A stretch of 64,000 bases of DNA. Origin: Cystobasidiopsis lactophilus. Taxonomy: Eukaryota; Basidiomycota; Agaricostilbomycetes; Agaricostilbales; Chionosphaeraceae. The translations under genes and the position numbers were made by a program. Shown one piece after another: positions 1-10,935 of this stretch. How positions within the stretch are numbered: position 1 is the stretch's first letter; each line of letters opens with the position of its first letter. Below the pieces are notes generated by a model. The model was not told the origin of the DNA and made no database searches. It saw only the letters and a list, made by a program, of their open reading frames with translations. The DNA lies in contig BCIO01000002.1 of assembly GCA_001599975.1 (NCBI GenBank), positions 3,855,883 through 3,919,882 of the forward strand. Direction: 5' to 3'.

Positions 1-1458
1 CTAGCTCCGAAACCTGGTCCGCTCTGGCCTGTGCCGTGGCCTCTGCACAGAACCTGGGCCTGCACGTCGACCCCGGCACTTGGCGGCTCGAACCGTGGGA
101 GACGGGCATCCGCCGCTGTTTGTGGTGGTCGCTCTTCGTCGCCGAGAAGGCCATGGCACACGCCCTAGGTCGAATCAGCTTGATCCACGACGATGACTTC
201 ACCGTCCAGCCCCTTCAACAGTCCGACTTTGCCGAGCCGACACACGCTATGCTCCTTATCCAATGGACGCAGCTCACCCAAATCCTCTCCAAAGTGATGA
301 CTACCCTCTACTCGCCTCGCACCGTCAAGCAATTATGCCAGAGCCCGGAAGAGTCGAAGGCGCTAGTGGCGCCGTTGATGCAGCAGCTCGAACGCTGGAA
401 GGCTGCTCTGCCGCCCTACCTGCTCATGAGCCATTCTGTGCCGGACCAGTACAACTCGAACGGACCCATCCACCTCTCGTACTACGTCACCAAAATATCC
501 TTGCATCGGGCGCTGATGCGATCGAAGGCCGACGGCCGGCAAGCTGCGGTCGAGACCGCTCGCGCGGTGGGCCAATGGGCCGAGGGTGTGTTTCCCACAT
601 TTACCTTTGCCACGTCGCCCTGCTTACGAGCACTTTCTTATCCAGGCCTCACGACCAACCACATGCTTGGCGTGTGGCCAGTGCATTCCACCTACGATCT
701 CAGCATCGTGTCCAGCTTCATGCTCGCCATCCTGTTCACCTCCAGGACTGAGGACGAGTTCCAAGGCATCTACCGCATACTGTACACCTATCGCTGGACC
801 CTGCACCGGCTTTCCAAAACTTACGATTCCCTCGTTTCGCTGGCCCTCCGGCGTTTGGACTCGTTCACCACCAACGGGATCGAAGGTCTGATTGCTCTTG
901 TACGTCTCACTCTGCCCATATGTCCATCTGCTCGAGCTGATTCGAATGTGCGCACAGTGGAGGAGAAGGACTGAACTGGCCGTCTACCAGTACCAACCGC
1001 CGCAATCGAGCCCGCGAGTTGCAGTGTGCGGCCCTGCCCAAAGCCCATCCCTGTCTTCCTCGATGTCAGGATTGGACGCCAGCTATCAGCGCCGGCCAAA
1101 TCCGGCTCCTCTAGCCCCTGATCTCTTTCCCTTTGGGCCTTCGGTTCCAACACCTCCCCCACCAACATCTCACATGGGGCCACCGACCAGCTATCCGTCG
1201 CCTCAAATGCGCAGCAGCAGTGGTCCAATTCCCCAGCGTGGGCCTTCACCCACCAACGTGCAAGGCTCGCCGTATCGGGTGATGGACCGAACACTGCCGA
1301 CGCCGGACACCTTCTTCTGGCAGGATACAGTCGCTTCCAACGGTCAGCCATACGGCCTTTGGCATCCTGCTAGCCAAGACCAGCGGTCGCCTTTTCAAAT
1401 TGGCCTCTCCAATCCCCAAGACCCTCCACCTCATTCTTCTTCTCCCCATCTTCAGTGA
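1..1458 (+). CDS. Fungal-specific transcription factor, 3' part (start lies left of the window)
   Basis: The protein reads in from the left edge (in frame from base 3) through three exons: 1..585, 646..899 and 958..1458. The introns are 60 and 58 bases with GT-AG ends. Near the start the motif GIRRCLWWSLFVAEK matches the helical fungal transcription factor domain (Fungal_trans) found downstream of a Zn2Cys6 DNA-binding cluster. The cluster itself would lie outside the window and is not seen. The last exon codes for a Pro/Ser-rich tail ending near QDTVASNGQPYGLW, typical of a disordered activation region. The likely role is a nuclear regulator of metabolism; its target genes cannot be told. 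The family call is good, the specific identity unknown. Confidence 0.8.
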
Positions 1459-1792
1459 AGCTCGCTACCGCATTGTTCACTTTTCACGTTCGTCTCTTTT
1501 ATGATGCTGGAACAAAGTTGGCTGTGCTGACGCCGTACGCTTCACCTGCAGCACGCATCAACCCATTCACTCAACCTAATTCGACAATCATTTGACTTGA
1601 GAAGCCATTTGTACATATAATTTCGCATGCTTGTTGAGAGGAGATATACCTCGAACTTGGAGATATCAGAGAAATTTCCCACGACTCGTGTGCTCGATAG
1701 TTTACCGTCTCGAGCTTCCGCTGGAAGACCATTGACTCCTCCCACCAACAACCGCTCTGCAGCGATGAGCCTGAGCCAGTCCGACTCTGACC
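1459..1792. other. Intergenic region
   Basis: This stretch holds the 3' end region of the transcription factor and the promoter of the next gene, both on the plus strand. I see no RNA gene, repeat or further coding exon. Confidence 0.5.
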
Positions 1793-3371
1793 ATGCAGCC
1801 TTCGTCGAGAACAGCGAAAACGAGAAATAAGCCTTGGATTCAAAGCGTCCATGCCATGACCTTGCTCGAGGATTTGCGGCTGTCCCATGAGAGCGCCGAC
1901 AAGAGCGACCCGACGGGCCTGCGAAAACCCGAAGATGCTGACAGCAAGCCACCCGAGCATCAGCGTTGGCGCCAAGCAGCCGAGAAAGCTCTGGCTACGT
2001 CGGGCGAGAAGGACAAGCTGGGCACTTTCATCGCTCTTGCACGAGCGCTGGGATTGGACTCCAAAGACCTGCAAAAGGCCGAGAGGAGACTTCCGTCCTT
2101 CTCCAAGCTAAAGTGGTCAACGCTGGCCACTCATCTGGACCTTCCCTCGGAGGCTCTGACCATTGAGCACGCGCTGGAGCCGTTCGATCTGCCAGCCCTA
2201 CAAATGTCTATGGCCTTCCACAGTCGTGTCGCTATGGCTGCCTTCGACTACTGGAATGTTTATGGGCAGCCTGAGACGCATCTCAATGAAGCGGCACGGG
2301 TCAGATTGTATGAAGCAGTGAGTTTGTCATTTTTGAGCTTCATTTGGCTGTATCTCATCCGCCGCCAAAAGTGGCTCCTGCCCCTGTTGGCACTGTTCCA
2401 GGGACGCTTGTCTAATAAGCCCGGACTGGCCTTACCGGCCATCTCCACCTCCAGAGGGGGCAAGGTGGACCACGAAATTTATTCATTTTCTGGCGTCATT
2501 CTAGTGGTCATTGAACTTGAACACGCCACCACCAATCCAGCCAAGGCGATGGATCTTGTGGCGCAAGTGTTGGGCAAACTCATCTGTAGGTTTTCTGCTT
2601 CTGACGCCTCGCCTCTTTGGTCCTCACCATTCAGGTTAGCCCGCGCAAAACTCAACCGCACCCAGAAGCTACTCAGAGTTCCAGTTTATGCTGTTTTGAC
2701 GGACCTCTTTAACTTTGACTACATCCGCTACGACCCTGAAGATGCCAGCTTTTGGCACGTCCAGTCGCTGTCTTGCGCCCAAAAAAGTTCGAAGGCCTTT
2801 TTCATGCACATGGCCCGAGGTGCGTTAACTCGGAGATGGACCAGCTGGCTTCTGACTTGTCTCCGCAGCCAACAACGTCCTCTTTGCCATCCTTCTCACC
2901 GCTTACCTCGACACGTTAGAAGCGGTTTGGGAGCGCAGTGTGAATCGGCCAAAAGAAGTAGGCGCATTCGACTCATGTAGCATCTCAACGTCTGATTCCG
3001 GCTTTGGTAGGATGCGGGGACCTCGCTGGTCAACACGCCTGCCAAGAAAGCACAGCAGGCCAAGCGCAAGCCACGCAAATCTGAGCCGGCCTGGCAAGCC
3101 GCCCTCGAGTATGGACAGCAAGCCATGAACACTCTCACACGGACGTCTGGCGAAGGAGAGGGCGAGTCGGAGTGGATAGAGTCTCGCTTCCAAGAGGCTA
3201 TGGAGCTCTTGAACAAAAGGTACGATTTGAGCATCTGAATTCGATCTATCTGCTGCTGACGTTGATCATCACAGTCTGGCCAGCGTGCCCAACCTAGCAG
3301 AGGTGATGCCTCACGACGAAGAAAACAAACGCGCCAAGGTGGAAGAACTCCTCGCTGGCTTGTACGCGTAG
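1793..3371 (+). CDS. Unknown basidiomycete protein, possible PD-(D/E)XK-like core
   Basis: Six exons join cleanly: 1793..2317, 2402..2585, 2640..2819, 2869..2957, 3011..3219, 3275..3371, giving about 427 residues. The third exon uses a TTAG acceptor because the nearer CAG would create a stop. I do not recognise a named family. The middle, from GVILVVIELEH through DLVAQVLGKL to AVLTDLFNFDYIRYD, has the order seen in basidiomycete hypothetical proteins with a restriction-nuclease-like fold: strand with acidic residues, helix with AQVL, then a strand LTD. The usual Lys after the acidic pair is a His here, so activity is doubtful. The C-terminal exons are Lys/Arg- and Glu-rich. The start was taken at 1793; a later Met at 1856 is possible. 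The fold is inference only. Confidence 0.7.
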
Positions 3372-3538
3372 TTTCGAAAGATTGAGAATTCCAATTGTAC
3401 AATTCGTGAGAAGGGAAATGTCCGCCACAAAGCAGCAGAAGCAAGTGAAAAGTGATACAGCGAGGGAGATGCCACGATGACAAAGAGGGAAGAGAGGGAT
3501 TACGAAGACCAAGCAAAGTGCGAAGAAAAAAGCTATCA

Positions 3539-6318
3539 TCAAGCTGCGGCGACGTCGCTTCGCCGCCGTCTAGACTGCCTGGTAGCCTTAGCCGGGGACG
3601 CAGAGACAGGGACAGAATCGAAAACATCGGGCAGGGGCTCGACCGGCTTAATGATGTTCGCGCCTTTCCGCTTTGACGAAACGCGAGTGGGCAGTTTGGA
3701 CGGGGAGGTGTTGCTGTGCTGCGGCGGCGCGGGCCTGGTGGAAATGGCAGGCGGCGGAGAAGGAGCAGGCGGAGGTGGCGAGGGGGAGGTGTTGGTGGCG
3801 CCCAGGCTGCGATCCGACACGGAGCGGTTCTGTCGGAGGTTGTAGCGCTCCGTTGGAGCGGTGGCGGAGACGATGATGGGAGCCACGGTCGGCTTGTCGT
3901 TGAAGAGACCGAGATTTTTGACCGCCCTGGACCGGGGCACCGACGACGGCGAGCCGGGGGTATTGACCGGTGTGGTGGAGGTAGGCCGGTTGTCGGTAGC
4001 GGTGAGCGGCTTGCCTTTCGACTTTGTTGTCCGAGACGGCGGCCGCGCGGTGTTCTCGATCTGCTCTGGTGGGTCTTGGTCCATGGCCGAGCTCGGCGTC
4101 GAGGCCGACGTGTCGCTGGGCTCGACCTCCATGGCGGCGTGCGCCTCTTGCGTGGCCGCCACATCCACCTGCATCTCCTGGTCGTCCCCCTCCTCCGGCG
4201 GCGCCGCGTCCGTCTTTACCAGCATGAGCTCCTCCGCCGGGTCGCCCGTGTCCTCGTTGGTCTCGGGCAAAGCGATGGCGTGCCTCGACTTCGCTCCAGG
4301 CGTCTTTCGAGGCTGACCTGGCACCGGCCCTTGGTGACTCCGGCCAGGCGAGCCTGCTTGTAGGACCTGGGCCTGGATTTCGGTCTCGGAGGGCGGCGTC
4401 TCTGGACGAGCGATAGTGGAAGCGGCAACCATGGCGGGCGGTAAGGAGCGAGCCGTCGAGCTGACCGAGTCCAAGGCGGCCCATCGCACCCATACGTGCT
4501 GGTTGGCGTACAGGTAGTGCTGTTGTGGACTGTGGGCCAGCAACTTCAACTATAATCCAACAGTGGAAAGACGTGAAGGCACCCACCCAACGACGCATCC
4601 GGGACGCATGAACCTCTGGAAGGCGATGGCCTCGCTGGCGGTGAAGCCCCACTTGTAGATCATGAAGGCGCCGATGAGGGTGCCCGTCCGCCCAAGGCCG
4701 GCCTTGCAGTGGACGGCAACGACGCCGTTGTTTCGGATAATGTGGTCGGAGATGTCGATGAACTCGCGGCACTGGTCCATCGTCGGGTTCGTGCCGTCCT
4801 CGTAGAACACTGTCAGGATGCCCGTTTCAGTTCAGATGCGAGATCTAAGGTAGGGCTGAGCTTCACTGACTTTCGACATGCTGCATCCCCTTCGAAGTGA
4901 AATGATCTTTGTTGTACAGTTTCTTGTTAAGGCTGTGATGGCAGATCATTAAGCACCAGCACTTGCTGAAGCAAGAGCTAAAGCAGTGGGGTCAGCCTCA
5001 CCGAATGACCATCTTGACATTCTTCTTTTCGAACTGCTCGAGCACGCTTCTAAAGGCCTTGGGTATCTTGGGTGTCGAGCTGGAGCTCGAGTCACTGCTG
5101 GGTGAAGAGGTGGTGGTGGCGAACACGCTGTTGGTGGTGGCGGTGGCCGAGTAGTGCGGCTCGACGGGCGAGGCGAAAGCGAGGAAGTGCGGTGTGATGA
5201 ACTGTCGCCCACCGACCATTTCGTGAGCTGATAGCAACAACAACTGAAGTTTAAGAACACGGCGCGTACGTTCCAATCTCCATTCTCGACCTTTTCGTAG
5301 TGCTCGTACTCGCGCACGTCAAACTCGTCGAGCTTGAGGAGGCGGAGGTCGACGGCCTTCTTGATGCCGAACAAGCAATCTTGAACGGACAGATGAAAGT
5401 CTGCCCTGGCGTAGCCGGCGTCCCTGAACGGCCTCTGTGCAACACATGAAAGCGCCAGGTCAGTGGTGGACTTTGACGTAGAGTGTGCCCAGAACGCACC
5501 AGTTCCAAGTTAGCTATCGGGTGTAGTGCTTCTGCAGGCGACCAGCGGAGGACGACCATCTGTGTGAAGTGACGGGAGAAGTCCGCAAGTCAGTATCAGG
5601 GGCAGATGACCGCTTGTCAAATTCGGGGGTGGTCAAAGACGTACAGCGTAGAGGGCGATGAGCAGGGCGGCGTTGGCCCTCTTGTCGTGCTCTTCTGCTG
5701 AGTAGAGGATGATCTTCTTGGCCGCCAGCGCCTTGTCCTCCAGCAGGCCGTGCAAGTGGAGCGAGAAGCGGTAGAACATGGCAACGTTGAGCTGCTCGGC
5801 CCGGCGGTCAGCGCTGGTGTGACCCGGCTGGCCTCGGTGGGCAGGCACAACCAAGAAGCAGCACATACAGGGCCCCAATCCTGGTAGAACGAGAGGTAGA
5901 CCTGTGGACGCAAGTGGGAAGCAACGGGCAGAATGAGCGAGCGCCCCATTGTTTTGTTTGCAAAGTGGCAAATCAGTGCCCAAAGCGAATCAAGCACGCA
6001 CGAGGGCAGCGTCGATGGTGAAGAAGTGGCAGGTGTCAGACCGCTTGTTGAGCTCCTCGGCGTCGGGCAGGCCGGCGAAGTAGGTGAAGGCCAAGCGAGG
6101 GCCGTAGTTGCACCTGCCGCAGCGCAGCGCATTAGCGACTTGTGCCCCAGCCAGCGAGTGCAGCCGCGCTCCAGGCAAGCAACGCACAAGGGTCCAGTGG
6201 GGCCAGGCAGGGCCGTCGGTGGGCTGGAGCTGCTGCTGGCTTCGGGGGCGGCGGTGGGCTCGTCGATGGCCTCGACGCTCGTCTCCGACATCTCCAAGTC
6301 GACGCTCTCGTCCGCCAT
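3539..6318 (-). CDS. CDC14: Tyrosine/dual-specificity phosphatase Cdc14
   Basis: Ten exons on the minus strand (6188..6318, 6002..6113, 5869..5901, 5645..5791, 5500..5559, 5270..5434, 5002..5201, 4871..4932, 4587..4809, 3539..4529) give 707 residues in one frame. The catalytic loop HCKAGLGRTG is followed by the Cdc14 signature RFMRPGCVVGPQQHYLY, and the N-terminal domain carries VENGDWN and ITPHFLAFASP. Cdc14 removes phosphates from Cdk sites and controls mitotic exit and cytokinesis, acting in nucleolus, nucleus and bud neck. The C-terminal third is disordered, Ser/Pro/Lys-rich, as in other fungi. One exon is only 33 bases. The family call is very secure. Confidence 0.96.
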
Positions 6319-7119
6319 CCTTTGCTTTGCCGCTTTGGTATCACACAACACAGTCCAATTCACGAGGCCAAGGAGTCCTGCTGCAGAGGGCGCCGCCGCC
6401 GAGGCCCTCAGCGACTTGCTCGCGGCAACCTGTGGTGCAACTCATCATCATGCTCGCTTGTCCTGCCCTTTGGCTTCGAACGACCTCCACAGTGTCAGGA
6501 TACCCTTCAAAGGCGCTTTGTAGACGATGGAAGAAACCTCGCTCTCTTCCCTAGCTGCTCAAACGTGTCTCCTCCCAAAGCTCGCAATCTCGCTCCAAAA
6601 GTGGCCGAGTTGACAGCGCCTTGCAAAGCGTTCATCGTCTCAACACATCTTGTTCGAGCACTTCGGCAGTGCGCCGCTTGACCACAGCTACAATATAGTT
6701 GCCACGGTCAGAGCAGCGACGGCGGCAAGCTCGACTTCAGGGCAACGAACGAGCATGGCTTCGACCTTGTGCGCTCTCCCGCCAGAGACTTGTGTCAAAA
6801 TCTTGTCTTGGCTTGTGGAGGGATTTTCTGGAATCACGATCAACGCGGCCTGTTTGCGCGCCAAGTCTCAATTCACGCGCACGTCGCAAGAATCGAGCTG
6901 TTGCTTCTCTATCGCTTTTGGCCTGGTCATATGCTGCCGTGGTTGATTTGAATACCCCTTTTTGCCTTGTTCGTTCCACCAGTGATCCACGTCCCGAAAC
7001 ACCCAGGCAGTCTGCCGACATAAGTTTAGCAGCTGGGCCTCAATTAGCCGAATGCCTCCAAAAAGCCCTTTCTCGCACGTTGATCTGCTACGAAATAACT
7101 TCTGAGAACACCAAAAACC
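6319..7119. other. Shared promoter region between CDC14 and the RidA-like gene
   Basis: The two flanking genes diverge from here. A short plus-strand frame at 6755..6946 starts with an F-box-like stretch (LPPETCVKILSWL) but does not continue as a recognisable domain, so I do not call a gene. Nothing else was seen. Confidence 0.45.
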
Positions 7120-7835
7120 ATGTCTGGCCTGAAGTTCTGTGAGCCTGCTTCCCCTTTTTGTTTTGAACGGGCCTCATCGGGGCGAGCCAAGACTCTTACG
7201 GTGGTCCCGAGCACGCCTCCGCTAAAACCGCTGAGGTACTTCTCTCTGAATCTTCTGTCTGAATGCCTTTCATTGAATTTGAAACGGTATCCACGCAGAA
7301 CGACTGCTACCATCAATCCGTCCGCATTGGCAATCAAGTGTGAGCTCTTTTGCTTTGAGGCTTTGCCACAGGTCTCATCGTTGCTACAGCTTCACCACAG
7401 GACAGTGTGGCTACAGAGCCGATGCCACCTGTCCAGAGGACCTCGACGAGCAGGTATGGAGTTCGCTTTCACATCCCATTCCCGCTCACATCGTCTCCTC
7501 CTCAGATCGAGCTCCTCTTCCAAAACACCGATGCTGCCCTCAAGGCCGCCGGAGCTGCTGGCTTGAAGGATGTTTACAAGGTAGGCCATTCGCTGAGCAT
7601 AGATCGCGCGCCACTCACACAAAGGCCCAGCTTGTCGGCTTGATGGCGTCGCCCATGCAACCCGTCTGCGAAGCCGTCTTTAAAGCCATGAAGAAGTACA
7701 CTCCTCGTCAGTCCGGTCATCTACCTCGAGGTAGACGCACAAGCCCTGATACTTGAGGCAGATGCTCCGATCATTACCTTCGTGGGCGTCGCAGAGCTGG
7801 GCTACCCGGGTCAAAAGATTGAGATGGAGGCGTAA
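7120..7835 (+). CDS. RidA/YjgF-like (YjgH-type) deaminase family protein
   Basis: Seven short exons (7120..7138, 7192..7235, 7299..7339, 7390..7453, 7506..7580, 7625..7706, 7762..7835) encode about 132 residues. The order MSGLKF, YHQSVRIGNQV, FTTGQCGY, PEDLDEQ, IELLFQNTDAALKAAG, VFKAMKKYTP and FVGVAELGYPGQKIEMEA follows the whole RidA/YjgH fold. RidA proteins hydrolyse reactive enamines and imines formed by PLP enzymes; the YjgH branch is less well defined. The first exon is only 19 bases. The acceptor before exon 6 could be six bases further on, dropping Ala-Gln. A GTAAGT overlaps the stop codon, so an alternative longer 3' end is possible. The family is clear, the exact substrate unknown. 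Confidence 0.88.
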
Positions 7836-8004
7836 GTACTTCTGTGGTGACTTTGCATAGGCTCGGCATTGATGTCTGCCTTGCTCCCAGTCACGCCGTC
7901 ATTCAATGAGTGGACAACTCGATGCACCCGCTAATGCGAACCCAAAACTTATGCCCTAGTAGACCTCTTTGCAATTGACTTGAGATGCCTGCTACTGGCT
8001 TGCA

Positions 8005-8503
8005 TCATAGATCAACTGCTGTGGACGCTGCCTGGAGCCAGAATGGACCTTCCTCCCTACTTGCCCCTGCCTCCGTGACAAAGCCCTCCCTCTTCCACCT
8101 CCGAAAACCACCGTCTAGATCTGTAGCCGAGGCAACACCCAAGCTTTGTAATGAAGCTGCTCCAAGAGAAGATGCGTAGCCGTCATTGCACAGGAGGATG
8201 GGTCGGAAACCTGGCTGACGGGCTTCTGGCAAGGAATCTGGGCTGGTGGGATCTAGTCGCCACTCTAGAACGTTTCTGTTGCAGATTTTGGGCGACAGTA
8301 GATGGAGGTCTCAGTGTGTCGACCCACCGTTCGACGATGAGTGCTCCTGGGATTTTGCCCTCTGCTGACCGGTATGCCTCTGGTCTAGTGTCAACCAAGA
8401 CAGCGCCTGGCTGAGATGATACAGCTTCAAAGGCTTCTCGGGGTGTCAATCGCTTGAGGTTCTGGCGCGTTTGCTCGAGAAGCCGCTCGATGTTGCTGGC
8501 CAT
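8005..8503 (-). CDS. Single-domain rhodanese-like protein
   Basis: Two exons, 8328..8503 and 8005..8275, joined across a 52-base intron, give about 148 residues. The N-terminus resembles the small rhodaneses of actinobacteria and fungi (LTPREAFEA, LVDTRPEAYRSAEGKIPGA, ERNVLEWRLDPTSPDSLPEA). The active loop reads LLCNDGYASSLGA, keeping the catalytic Cys, and the domain ends in DLDGGFRRWKREGF. Rhodaneses move sulfane sulfur between small molecules or proteins; the acceptor here is unknown. An in-frame Met lies seven codons upstream (8524), so the start is uncertain by that much. It converges with the RidA-like gene. Confidence 0.85.
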
Positions 8504-8693
8504 GGCGAAATGGGGCGGTGGCAATGGTCAGAGTTGAGGTCTGAGCTACTGCTGAATTATTTTGGAGGACTAGAGGTCGTCGCAGCCTCATGAAGTTGGC
8601 GCAGCGATGGCGCGAATGGTCTCGCCATTTCACGTGCAATGACGAAGGGAGGGCTCCAGGCCGATGAAAAGTGAAGGCTCTAAAGGACGCCCC

Positions 8694-10508
8694 TCAGGCA
8701 TCCAAGAGGTTGTAGATGCTCTCAGAATGGGTGAACTCCGAGCGCTTGAACCGCTTGCTGGGCGCAGTCCGAGTGTAGAGGGACAAAGCCAAGCCGCCGC
8801 CACAGTATTGAAGAGGGTTGCCGTCGCAGGTGTCCGAGCACTTGCCCAGGGGGAGCTTGGTGCTAGCAGAGGCAATAGTGTTGTCTCCGAAGCATTGTGA
8901 GTGAAATTCGAGGCCGCCTGCTGGAAGCGTGAGGAGTGATCGGGCTGCATGTAAAGTGCACTCACAATATTTGAACTTCTTTTTCTCACAAGCAGCGAGG
9001 CACTTGTTCACAGTCATCTTTCCAGAGATGTTAAGCTGTGTTTTGAGCACCCTTGTCCACTGCACGTCGGAAGCGCAGCGAGTAAACTTGTAGTTGCCAG
9101 ACTGCAAAGCCATTGAGTTCATGACTTTGGGCTCAATGAAGCGTAGCTGACCTTGGCGACAACGATGGGAACGTTCGCAGGCACTTTGGCGCCGACGGGT
9201 GGCACGTCACCGAGATAGGCCACCGGCTTGGGAAAGAGTGCTGGCAATTTCGGGCAGACCTTGAGCGTGACGGAAGCTGGGCCAGACGAGATGGTTTGGC
9301 AGCCAGGAAGCTTTGGCAGCCATTGGTCTACGACCACTTCGTTGACCTGCGGTGTCTTGTGGCAGCCTGTGTCGCCGATGATATCAAACACAGGGCAGTC
9401 CTCGATTCTGCCCGAATCCGCCGTGCATACGTCAATGGCCTTCTGCAGGACCTTCCTGTCCCACCCCATTTGAAAATCTGCGTGGCTTCCGTAGCCAGTG
9501 TCGTCCCCGTAAGCGAACACAAAAGGCTGCTTGGGATTCTTGGCATCCTTCCAGTCGAAGTCGGGGGTGTTGAAGACGCGCTCGATGAAAATCGAAATGT
9601 AGCGGTGGGGATGTGAAGAAGGGCATTTGCCGTTGCCGCTGTTGCCGCTGTAGACGACGTGGCTCTGGTCGGCAGCGGAGGCACGTCCGTCGCCACAAGA
9701 GGGGCTGGGTTTCGACAGTTCAGTTCAGATACATTCTCCTTCAGTGGCAAGCGCACAAGAAGATCTGGGCTCGTACGCCACCAGGGCAGACTTGCTTGGG
9801 AAGGTAAGGCGTTTCCGGGCCACTGACGCCCAAGCAGCTGGATCGCAAGATTAGTAAGGCAAGGCAGACGACACGCCATTGCAGGGCAGACGACACGCCA
9901 TTCCTCACCTGAAGTTGATTGCGCCAACCTTTTGAGCGGGCGTTCCTTGGTAGCTACGCAGGGAAGGCGAGCCCGAGATCATCCTGTTACTTTTGGGTCA
10001 GCCATGGCTCCCAAGCGCGAGACCAAAGCGGACCTAAAGTTGTTCGGAAAGGCCTCGATTTTCTTCTCGTCACCGCGTTGGAGATAGTACGCCAAAATTC
10101 CGTTGCCGGGCACATTCATAAAGGACCCGTTCTGGATGGCGGTGAGAAGGTGAGGTGCCAGTGACACGAAAGGCTCACCTTGTGGTGGAAGTACAAGTTG
10201 GGTGACCTGCTCGACATGTCTGAGTATCTAGCCCATTTGAAAGTACAGCAAGTTCAGACAAACCAATAATTTGATCGATCCGCTTTGACGTGGCAGCTAG
10301 TGCAGCTCCCCTTTTGGAGCTCGGCCGTGGTAGCTGGATTAATTGAGAACGCGCTGGAGCCAAAGATTCCATGGGCATGCTGAGACACGGTGCGGGGTGA
10401 GATGATGGGGTCTGCGCGCTCTTGCACGAGGATGTCGCAAGGCATGCGCCAGAACGCCAAGGCGCCAGGGAAGATGGCGCCAACAACAAAGAGGTATAAA
10501 AGAAGCAT
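8694..10508 (-). CDS. Secreted DUF1996 plus WSC domain protein, copy 1
   Basis: The product starts with a signal peptide (MLLLYLFVVGAIFPGALAF) directly followed by the DUF1996 opening WRMPCDILVQERADPI. Further exons give NGSFMNVPGNGILAYYL, QIFFPSCGDGRAS, GNGKCPSSHPHRYI, FAYGDDTGYGSHADFQ and CPVFDIIGDTGC, all in the DUF1996 order. A C-terminal WSC domain carries the paired cysteines (YKFTRCAS, CLAACEKKKFKYC, CFGD, LGKCSDTCDG, YCGGG). WSC modules bind wall carbohydrate. There is no membrane or GPI tail; the protein ends in a short Lys/Arg- and Ser-containing segment, so it is probably released or wall-bound. About eight exons. It sits directly downstream of a related gene in the same direction. 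Confidence 0.88.
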
Positions 10509-10935
10509 TGTATAAAGAGAAGATCAACTCCTGAAAAAGAGGTGTGTGGGTGAAAACGAAAGGCAGGGTGTGCTAAATGAGAGGGTATTTGGGCGGTCGA
10601 GGGTGTAAGGAGAGTCGTCGAGCGCAACCAGGCGCGTCAAGAAGTCGTATAAGCGTTGATGGTGGAGGATACGGAAGAACAAGCAGAATGCCAAAGCCAT
10701 GGGCGTGGGAGTTTCGTGACCGCAAGAAGTCCGATCCCGTTTCAGCTGAGGGCTCTGACCAATCCGGTGTCTTCACCGGTGATTTGGGCATTTCTGGGAA
10801 GCGACAGAACGCGTCGTGACAGCAAGGGCAACAAGAAGGACAAAGAACAACCTTCGAACCGCTGTCCTATTCCAAGTCCACCTCAAACTTGTCGATCGCC
10901 ACTTTGCGTAAGCAAGTTGCTCAGGAGCCGGCCCC
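10509..10935. other. Spacer between the two DUF1996-WSC genes
   Basis: This stretch holds the promoter of copy 1 and the 3' region of copy 2, both on the minus strand. No other gene or repeat was recognised. Confidence 0.5.

Noticed and set aside
2896-4164. 422-codon minus-strand frame
   Set aside because: Low-complexity Pro/Arg/Ser composition in another frame of the CDC14 tail and across its 3' region; a shadow.
6755-6946. Short frame starting with an F-box-like motif upstream of the RidA-like gene
   Set aside because: Only about 13 residues resemble an F-box, the rest does not continue the domain, and it lies in a divergent promoter region.
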